DNA of 64,000 bases from Chloranthus sessilifolius. Taxonomy: Eukaryota > Streptophyta > Magnoliopsida > Chloranthales > Chloranthaceae. Numbering within the stretch: the stretch's first letter is position 1; the number at the start of each line of letters is the position of its first letter. Positions 56,942-64,000 of the stretch are shown here, one piece after another. Both the position numbers and the translations under genes were made by a program. The stretch spans positions 121,356,331 through 121,420,330 of the forward strand of contig CM037585.1 of the NCBI GenBank assembly GCA_021018995.1, written 5' to 3'. The notes under the pieces are model-generated. The model saw only the letters and a list, made by a program, of their open reading frames with translations, made no database searches and was not told where the DNA came from.

Positions 56942-57297
56942 GATAGATTTTGCTGTATAAATAATTAAGCACATACAATATTAATACAGGTTTTATTTGT
57001 TTGAATCCTATTTAAATGGTGTTGACAATATTGCAACCTGTCCAACTTATATCTCGAAAATTAAATAATTAAATAAATAAATAAATCGTATATAAATGTT
57101 GGAACAACTTAACGATGACGCTGATGATGATGAAGAAGAAGTTGAGGCAAAGGTGCAAGTATATACAATAATATTTAGAGTGATTAAGAAGTTAGAGCAA
57201 CCATTTATAAGAATAGTTTGTTTTGGAGGCATTGTTTTCTAAAGTGCCTTTTATAAGATTCTCTCTAAATCACTTGGGCTTTATAAATCCTAGAGGT

Positions 57298-57390
57298 CGA
57301 TCGCACGCAAGCGTCGGGTCGAGGGATCAATTCGATTATTAGCTTCGATTACACGCAAGCGTCAGGTCAAGGAAACAATTCGATTATAGT
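57298..57390 (+). repeat. Two-copy direct repeat of about 50 bp
   Basis: CACGCAAGCGTC followed by CAATTCGATTAT occurs twice. Confidence 0.75.
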
Positions 57391-57558
57391 ACTTAATAAT
57401 GGGCTGCCACTAAACCCCACGAAATACTAATATCCCAAACTAATAATAGCTAAAAGTAGTTGACTTGCACATGGAAGACTTATGCGATTGTTGCTGGAGA
57501 AGAGATGAGGTTTTCACTTATGCCTTGTTTGGCAAAACCCGTGGGAAGTTTTATTTTA

Positions 57559-59126
57559 GGGAAATTTCCCTAATCGATCCTATCATATTCACCTTTTCCA
57601 TCAGAGACCCTATAATTTCACCTTTATTCAAACTGATCAGCTTTTAGTCGAGTCAGTTCCAATTAGCACAAAAAGTCTCAAATACCCCTTCTTACATTTT
57701 TTATCGTTCTATACAGTTTAAAATTTTAAATATTTGTACTTTTTTATTCTTTATGCGATGTGAAGCAGCATCTATGCCATCTGATTTGAAGGCTATAATA
57801 TAAAGATCGATGGTGTCAAAGATTGACGCAAAAAAAAGACGATATCGCCTCTTTAAAAAAAAAAAAAAAAAAAAAAATTTGCTTGTTTAAAGAGTTGATA
57901 TCGACTCATTAAACAGTTGATATCAGCTCTTTAAAGAGGTGATCATATCGACTCTTTAATGGGTCGATATCGACTGTTTAATGAGTCAATATCGACTGTT
58001 TTAGAATTGAAAAGTTTCCACTACCAAGGCAACGTTGCTGCATTGACATGTGGTCGGACCAAAATGCAATGGTTGTGAAGGGTATAAGATTAGAGAGGAT
58101 ATCGCCTCTTTAAAAAAATAAAAGAATAAAAACAGTCGATATCGGCTCATTAAACAGGCGATATCGACCCAAATGCAATGGTTAGAATTCTAAAATAGTC
58201 GATATCAACCCAAATGCAATGGTTAGAGTTCTAAAACAGTCGATATCGACTCATTAAACAGTCGATGTCGACCCATTGAAGAGGCGATATCACCTATTTA
58301 AAAAGTCGATATCGACTGTTTAATGAGTCGATATCGACTCGTTAAACAGGCGATTTTTTTGTTTTTTTTCGTGTCAATCTTTGACACCATCGATCTTTAT
58401 ATTATGGCCTTCAAATCAGACGGCATCGATGCTGCTTCACATCTCGTAAACAGGCAATTTTTTTTTTTTTTAAAGAGGCGATATCCTCTCTGATATTATA
58501 CCCTTCACAACCATTGCATTTTGGTCCGGCCACATGTCAATGGAGTAGCGTTGCCTTGGTAGTGGAAACTTTTCAATTCTAAAACAATCGATATCGATCC
58601 ATTAAAGAGTCGATATCACCTATTTAAAGAGTCGATATCAACTCTTTAATGGGTTGATGTCGACTGTTTAATGAGTCGATATCGACTCTTTAAATAGGCA
58701 ATTTTTTTTTTAAAAGGCGATATCGCCTTTTTTCGTGTCAATCGTTGACACCATCGATCTTTATATTATGGCCTTCAAATCAGACGGCATAGATGCTGCT
58801 TCACATCTCGTAAACAGGCGCTTTTTTTTTTAAAAGAGGCGATATCGCATTTTTTTCGTGTCAATCTTTGGCACCATCGATCTTTATATTATGGCCTTTA
58901 AATTAGACGGCATAGATGCTACTTCACATCGCATAAATATAAAAAAGTGTAAATTTTTAAAATTTTAAACCATATAGAGCGATAAAAATGTAAGAAGGGA
59001 TATTTGAGACTTTTTCTGCTAACTGGAACTGGCTCTGCTTGGAGTTGGTCAGTTTGGTGAAAGGTGAAAATATAGGGTCTCTAACGGAAAAGGTGTATCT
59101 GACAGGGGCGATTTGGAAAATTTCCC
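57559..59126. mobile_element. Non-autonomous Mutator-type element with internal GATATC arrays
   Basis: 1568 bp, with terminal inverted repeats of roughly 280-290 bp starting GGGAAATTT and a 9-bp duplication TTTATTTTA at 57550-57558 and 59127-59135. Between the arms are many near-palindromic TCGATATCGACT units joined by TTAAACAG or TTAAAGAG. An inner-arm segment (GACACCATCGATCTTTATAT) is present in three copies on the right side (about 58380, 58748 and 58870). No transposase and no captured gene recognised. Confidence 0.88.
57890..58710. repeat. Array of TCGATATCGA palindromes
   Basis: Over 20 copies in three blocks (57890-58010, 58105-58350, 58585-58690) within the Mutator-type element. Confidence 0.88.
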
Positions 59127-59299
59127 TTTATTTTATTTTACTTCCCATGGGTTGGTTAAAAAAAACCTCTTGGGAAGTTTTTTTTTTTTTTTTAATTCAA
59201 AGGTTGTAAATTTTTTTTGTCAACCGTTTGGCTACTAACATCCGTAAAATTTGATTATCTTTAAAATCCATAATAGATTCACCCACTATATAATTCTTA

Positions 59300-59722
59300 T
59301 TATCCGATCAAAGGCCACATACAAGATCTACTACAAATTGCATCGTTTTCCGACAACAATAAGCCGCCGTTAAAATTATCAAAAACCGCTGGTAAAACCT
59401 TTGCCGGCGGTGGTGGGACTGCCAAGGAAAGAGGCGTCGCTAGGGGCGATACGTACACCTCCGGTTTTGTCCGCCGCACCAAAACTCAAATCGCAGTTGG
59501 TAAATTCTATACCGACAGTCAATGTCCGCCAGTGATATGCCAGCCGTCGGCATAGAGTACACTAGCCATTGGATAATCTCGTTGGTGAAGAGCTACACCG
59601 ACAGCTGTAAGGAACCTACGCTGACAACTATACCTGTCGGTGTAGGATATTTTTATTTTTTTTAATTTATTTCCCGAGCTACGCCGGTGGTTGCATCTGA
59701 CAGCCGTCGGCATAGGTGTTTT
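59300..59722. repeat. Repeat with GCCGTCGGCATAG-type motifs
   Basis: Repeated half-sites such as AGCCGTCGGCATAG, CCTGTCGGTGTAGG and AGCTACACCGACAGCTG point to a decayed palindromic MITE. Ends not found. Confidence 0.5.
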
Positions 59723-59746
59723 TTAATATAAAAAAATTAATAAAAT

Positions 59747-59772
59747 TATATATATATATATATATATATATT
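59747..59772. repeat. AT microsatellite
   Basis: Pure TA run. Shorter TA runs are at about 60422-60443 and 61063-61082. Confidence 0.9.
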
Positions 59773-59805
59773 ATTATTAATATGTATTTTTGTAAATAAG
59801 CATAT

Positions 59806-59935
59806 ATGGAAAAAACCGAACCGACAAAAATCGGATCGATTCAGTTTCGATTCCAGTGGGTGGGACGTTCAGTTGACCGAAACCTAAACTTTTTGGTTCA
59901 GGTTCGGTTCGGTTACCTGAATTTGCACCCCACCC
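59806..59935. mobile_element. Fragment of a hAT-type MITE
   Basis: AAACCGAACCGAC, GGTTCGGTTCGGTT and a terminal GCACCCCACCCT resemble the element at 25035-25564. Only one end is clear. Confidence 0.5.
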
Positions 59936-60089
59936 TTACCAATCACCTCCAACCATACGATGGGAGAATATGGCAAAAGAAATATCGAAGCTCAAGTGAT
60001 CACTCTCGCCAGGTACAGAATGAACAACGGTTATAATAGAACGACGAAAACAAGAATGATTCAGGCATTCACCCTCATCATTATATGCC

Positions 60090-60350
60090 TCAAGATGGCT
60101 GACATCGTCTTCATTGTGTGCACAGACTATGACTGCATCTATTAGTTTTATGGCCATATCTTCAATTTCTTCATCGTCATCATCCTGCTACGAACAAGAC
60201 AACCATTTCAGGTAATAGAAGCTAATATTTTATAAAAAAACATATGACAATATAAACAAAAGACTCACATCATTATTCTTCATATATGGATCCATGTCAT
60301 TACTCGGATAGTACGTGTGGCCAAGTCCAGAGTACTAAATAGCTCAATGC
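60090..60350 (-). pseudogene. PWP1-like (periodic tryptophan protein 1) gene fragment
   Basis: Two exon-like pieces on the minus strand. 60350-60269 reads GIELFST, then after a 1-2 base frame change GLGHTYYPSNDMDPYMKNND, with a GT donor. 60184 to about 60090, after a CAG acceptor, reads DDDDEEIEDMAIKLIDAVIV and NEDDVSHLEAY. The order and wording match the region before the WD repeats of PWP1, a ribosome-biogenesis WD protein, as I recall it. The frame change and the absence of WD repeats downstream indicate a truncated copy. The intron is retained, so it was not made by retroposition. Confidence 0.6.
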
Positions 60351-60526
60351 CTGGGGGGAGTCCAGACATTCCTCTTTAAGAATCAACCATGTATATTTTT
60401 ACCAGACACCTACTCAACCATATATATATATATATATATATATTTGATATCTTAATACCCCAAAGTTGTATGGTATCTACCTACAAAATCATTGGGTATG
60501 GAATAGAAAGTAAAAGATCCACTTAC

Positions 60527-60625
60527 CCTTGTATTGCTTGATGGAGGAATGCTGGATTTCCTGGATCTAGAGGAAGCCTTCTCAAAGCACTAAGGGCAGC
60601 GTATTGCAAATTATTCCGAATAACA
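60527..60625 (-). CDS. Exon of an unrecognised conserved-looking gene
   Basis: On the minus strand, AG at 60627-60626 and GTAAGT after 60527 bound 99 bases reading NNLQYAALSALRRLPLDPGN and PAFLHQAIQG. The clean splice sites, single open frame and composition look genuine. Protein family unknown to me. It begins with one base of a split codon and so does not join directly to the exon at 62319-62506. An intermediate exon would be needed, or it belongs to another gene. Confidence 0.5.
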
Positions 60626-61689
60626 CTGTAAAATATTATAAACCAAGCATCATTAATAGTTTACTACTATGATACGATAAACCAGCAATAATGGCTGACT
60701 ACAATGTTAATTTCTCACTCAAACAAGATCTAATCATACAATTAAAATGATGAACATAACATTGCAACACGCTGATCTATCAATAAAGCATCATATGAGA
60801 AAGCTCCTTTAAATCTACATCAACATAATTTCAAATAATATAAGACATAAAGAAAGCACACACAAGAGTCAGTCACTATAGCCACTGAAAGTGCACTATA
60901 GTAAACCCACACTTACGCTAATTGGAAGAAACCAAAAGAAAGTAAACTATATCTCGTGAATTCCTATTAAATTTAGAGACAAAATCAATTGACAGTGCCC
61001 AAGGCTTTCACCATATAAAGAGTTAAGATTATAGGAAATTACAAAGCTAAAACAGACGTTGCTATATATATATATATATATAAACCTGCTACCTCTTTCT
61101 TAATTATTTGTATGATATTAAATCCATGGTCCTTTAAAATATTGACAAAAGCACACTAAAAGTCTTGTAACACTCGTACAACGATATCTATATATATCAC
61201 ACTAAATTTTGTATTTCAGTCCTAAATTGATAAAAACATCTCAATGAAGTCAAGAGATAAGATTTAACATGCAAACAAAGGTGAAATCTGTTTGGATGGT
61301 TGTCAAACCTGATCAGGAAGAGAATGTTATAAGGATGAATTAAAAAAATAATTGCACACACAAACAGAGAAACACCTGCACAATAATCTGAAGATTTCCC
61401 CTGAGATTAACAATAAAAAAGTTTTTCATTCACTCAAGTGCCCATTCTTTGGAAAGTGTCCCAAAGAACTCAATAAGGGACTGGCAAAATTGGTAAATAT
61501 ATAGTATCAAATATTAACATTTACTCTTCCTCGGCCAATAAATACGTCTATGAAGTACAAACCTGTGGCACAATGAGGGGTAAATATGAAGTACAAACCT
61601 GTGGCTCAATGGCATGTGTGTTCCCTCATTTTGACATAGTGCTAAACAACCCTCATTGTATCCATCGTATACAGGGGCAGGATGCCCTA

Positions 61690-62215
61690 ATGACAGGAAC
61701 GACTAGATACCGTCTTTTTGGGCTCAGATTGAATGGTTAATTGAAGGCTTTGTAGATCCCCTACCTTCAATTTGCAGATGATATTTGGCTGTTTTCTGAC
61801 ACCTTAATGGGGTAATGATTGATTTGAAGATGAATCTGACATGCTTCAAGGCAAATTCTGGTCTCAAGGTCAATGTAAGGAAATCAAGAGGTATTAGGGA
61901 TTGAAGGCGAATATTTGAGCCTTCAAGTGATTGCTTAGACTCTTAGCTGTTCTATCGGAAAATTTTCAAAATGATTAGACCTTGTGATGTGCATTGGTTG
62001 TCCACCTAAAGTGCTACAGGATCTGGTAAAGTCGAGTGAATGCTCGTCTTGTGAATGGGTGAGTAGCTGTATTTTATCAGCTGATTAATTTTTGTAAAAT
62101 CAATTTTCACTCACAGCCTACTACATGTCTTTATTTCGCTTCCCGTCTTGGTTCTATAAGCATATCAAAAGCTAGGAAAGATATTTTTATGAAGTGTGTT
62201 GAAGATCAAAATAAG
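61690..62215 (+). mobile_element. LINE (L1-type) reverse transcriptase fragment
   Basis: The plus strand reads LQFADDIWLFSDTLMG, then after frame changes LKMNLTCFKANSGLKVNV, and near 62122 YMSLFRFPSWFYKHIKS. These are the FADD active-site region and later conserved blocks of plant L1 RT. Stops and frameshifts throughout. It lies between two minus-strand exons, probably in an intron. The limits are rough. Confidence 0.72.
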
Positions 62216-62318
62216 TAACACCTCGAGGACTGTGATTGACCTTTAGGGCCAATCCCACTCTATCTTTTCAATTATCTAGAGGCAGACTAAGGGAATTCAA
62301 GTTTCAATATGGCCTTAC

Positions 62319-62506
62319 CTTGTTGGTGGTGATAAGCTCTGCTTCCAGATCATCAACACCCCTTAAGGCAGAATTCAACATTTCCTTTTGTATACTTTGT
62401 GTTAATTGAAGCACGGCAACAATGACCACAAAAAAGGCCATGACTCTAGCAAAGATCTGGGCGCTAATACCTTCTGGAATATTTCTACCTTGTACAGAAA
62501 ATTCAC
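62319..62506 (-). CDS. Exon with a membrane segment, unrecognised gene
   Basis: On the minus strand, GTTGTTGCAG then 188 bases then GTAAG. The open frame reads EFSVQGRNIPEGISAQIF, ARVMAFFVVIVAVLQLTQSI and QKEMLNSALRGVDDLEAELI. The middle part is a likely transmembrane helix followed by a charged, coiled-coil-like stretch. It ends in phase 0. I could not name the family. Neighbouring exons were not found with confidence. Confidence 0.55.
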
Positions 62507-63582
62507 CTGCAACAACAAGAGTAAATAGATTAAAATTTACTTATTTTTATCTTTTGGGCACAAAACTTCTTGTGGTAATTTGTGACATTTGAAGGCCAAG
62601 TTATTGCCCTTCAAAGGAAACAAAGAGGGGCAGATAGGAAGGTTTACTTGACTGTAAATGCATTTGATGACTTTAATTGATAGTAACTTACCTTGGGTTA
62701 GATCACAAATAAAACTAAGCCTTTCAAAAAATAGTTAATTCATATATCTTGTCCTTTCCAAGATGATAAGAAAAAATTTCCTAAATTTCTACATCAAGGA
62801 TAATCAGACAGTTTTAACATGTTCAGATAATCTAAGAGCTTCCTTTCAAAAATATGCACAAGTGACCATACACTGAAGAAAGATCTTATTGGGATTCCAA
62901 GAATTATGCAAGAGAAAATATTTAGCATATTAGATCTTATGCATAAGTGATCATGCACTGAAGAATGATAGATCTTATCGGGATTTCAATAATTTATGCA
63001 AGAGAAGCTATTTAACATTGCAATGCCCAATAGATGCCCAATAAATCTTCTTAAAAAAAATTCTAGAAACAAGGGGTAACTACTGATGAAGATTATCATA
63101 TTTATAATAATGCTTAACCATTTTTACGCAGGAATTAGGCTATCTAAACTATTAAAAAAGAAGAATATGCACATACTAGAATTTTTGCACTTGCAAAATC
63201 ACAAAGCTTGACCTGATGCGTAAGAGGATCAGCCTACATAACATCCACTAGAGGTAAGAGAAACAACCAAAAACTTTAGAAAAGAACAAATGAATCTCAC
63301 AATGATTAAACTACTGAAGATCAATTGTAGAAAGCATCCATCTAAGTTGGATAGGTGAAATCATAATAGCCATGGATCTGGAGGGTTACAATACCATAGA
63401 TTTTCTGTAGCCCAAATCCAAGGAGGCTTTGTTCCTCATGCTGAAAACATATTGCACAAGTTTATTGGAAAGTGCCATTTGGCTCCCACTTTGGGAAGAA
63501 TGTGGCTTTGTCAAGTTTAAGGTTTTGTACCCTGCAAAAGAAGTTACCGTCAACTTCTGCTTATCAGTCATCAGAAATTTAT

Positions 63583-64000
63583 TGTGACGACCCGACTTTT
63601 CCAATCCCTCAAGTATAGGAAAAGCCGATTTGCCAACCTATCGGTTAAACGATAAGCCGGACAAACAAAGCACATATCAGAGTAGAGCGCAATAAATAAT
63701 CAAGCTAAGAAAATGCGGAAGCAATTAAAGTAAAGAATCATCGATGATGGCCGACCATCATCGAAACATGGTTCACAACAGCAATAAATCAATAAGTACT
63801 AAACCAAAATGTCCAACCAAAGGTGAGCCCACAAGTTCAACTCTAACACTCTCACTAAAGAATTTTAAATAAACTAGATCCTAAGCCGGAAAATACTCAA
63901 GAGGAATCTCAGGCTCTTCCTCGGGTATGTAATCAGGATCAGTCTCGCAACCCTGAACTGCCACATCAGTACCTAGACCTGTGACGTATAGTCGGAGTGA
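63583..64000 (-). mobile_element. 3' end of a minus-strand Tekay-type LTR, cut by the window end
   Basis: Ends (minus strand) GGGTCGTCACA at 63583. The hairpin is at 63774-63736 and the acidic frame at 63979-63881, preceded by TATACGTCACAG, in the same order as in the other LTRs. TTTAT at 63578-63582 would be the target duplication. Confidence 0.82.
63881..63979 (-). other. Candidate acidic coding segment (right-end LTR)
   Basis: The frame after CACAG reads GLGTDVAVQGCETDPDYIPE, then EEPEIPLEYFPA and TAG at 63883-63881. Confidence 0.45.

Noticed and set aside
59936-60060. Continuation of the PWP1-like frame to a stop at 59936
   Set aside because: The residues after HLEAY no longer resemble PWP1, so only the part to about 60090 is claimed.
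63386-63604. 72-codon minus-strand ORF as a possible exon
   Set aside because: An acceptor-like TTGCAG at about 63537-63532 and an open frame exist, but the phase does not fit the exon at 62319-62506, part of the ORF runs into the Tekay LTR, and no family features are seen.
1-64000. CRISPR arrays, tRNA or rRNA genes, bacterial operons, organelle insertions
   Set aside because: None seen. The regular arrays here are palindromic LTR or transposon repeats without CRISPR spacing or Cas genes, and tRNA-like sequence occurs only as degenerate SINE heads.

Overview
This is nuclear DNA of a flowering plant: long LTR retrotransposons of the Ty3/gypsy Tekay (chromovirus) and Tat lineages, small DNA transposons, AT-rich introns and one ordinary spliced plant gene. 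I cannot fix the species. A eudicot or a magnoliid would both fit. Almost everything from 1 to about 46.7 kb is transposons nested inside transposons. The right end (47.2-63.6 kb) is a small gene island with transposon-filled introns.

Layout. (1) 1-16.6 kb: an unclassified LTR (1-391 and about 15395-16622) is split by a Tekay element (392-15394, perfect 5-bp duplication TCTTG, 2.4-kb LTRs). The Tekay element has a broken gag, a broken integrase/chromodomain and an extra open reading frame before its 3' LTR. Within it lie a second Tekay element on the minus strand (about 4727-9611) and an LTR/primer-site fragment (about 4139-4726). (2) 17.8-26.4 kb: a Tat-type LTR (starts 17836, TATA at 24999) contains a minus-strand Tekay-like LTR (about 17936-24528). 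That LTR contains a solo Tekay LTR (21200-23800, duplication AGAAA), and the Tat-type LTR also carries a hAT-type MITE (25035-25564). (3) 26.9-46.7 kb: another LTR is split by a very large minus-strand Tat element (27759-46534, duplication ACTTG) with gag, protease, RT, two RNase H domains, integrase and an extra 3' ORF. Its gag repeat array is split by a solo Tekay LTR (39599-42006, duplication AGTCT).

(4) 46.7-57 kb: an apparently intact five-exon GDSL esterase/lipase gene on the minus strand (56871 to 47588, 362 aa). Its introns hold four CACTA-type MITEs, two of three copies of a tRNA-like SINE, a Mutator-like fold-back relative and a recurrent dispersed repeat. (5) 57-64 kb: a 1.6-kb Mutator-type element with long inverted ends and internal GATATC arrays, smaller repeat fragments, a truncated PWP1-like gene fragment, two exons of an unrecognised conserved gene with a LINE fragment between them, and the end of another Tekay LTR running off the window.

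Two unexplained patterns stand out. First, eight divergent Tekay-type LTR copies carry, in the same position, a short stretch that reads in one conserved frame as an acidic peptide ending in a stop, just after a splice-acceptor-like AG. Differences are largely at third codon positions. A conserved hairpin follows in seven of the eight. Second, nearly every LTR family here, and the Mutator element, has its own array of perfect palindromes with a family-specific core (TCGATTAATCGA, TTGATCGATCAA, CGTTCGAACG, GCGCAACTATTAGTTGCGC, CGATATCG). Where a TATA box can be seen the arrays lie just upstream of it.
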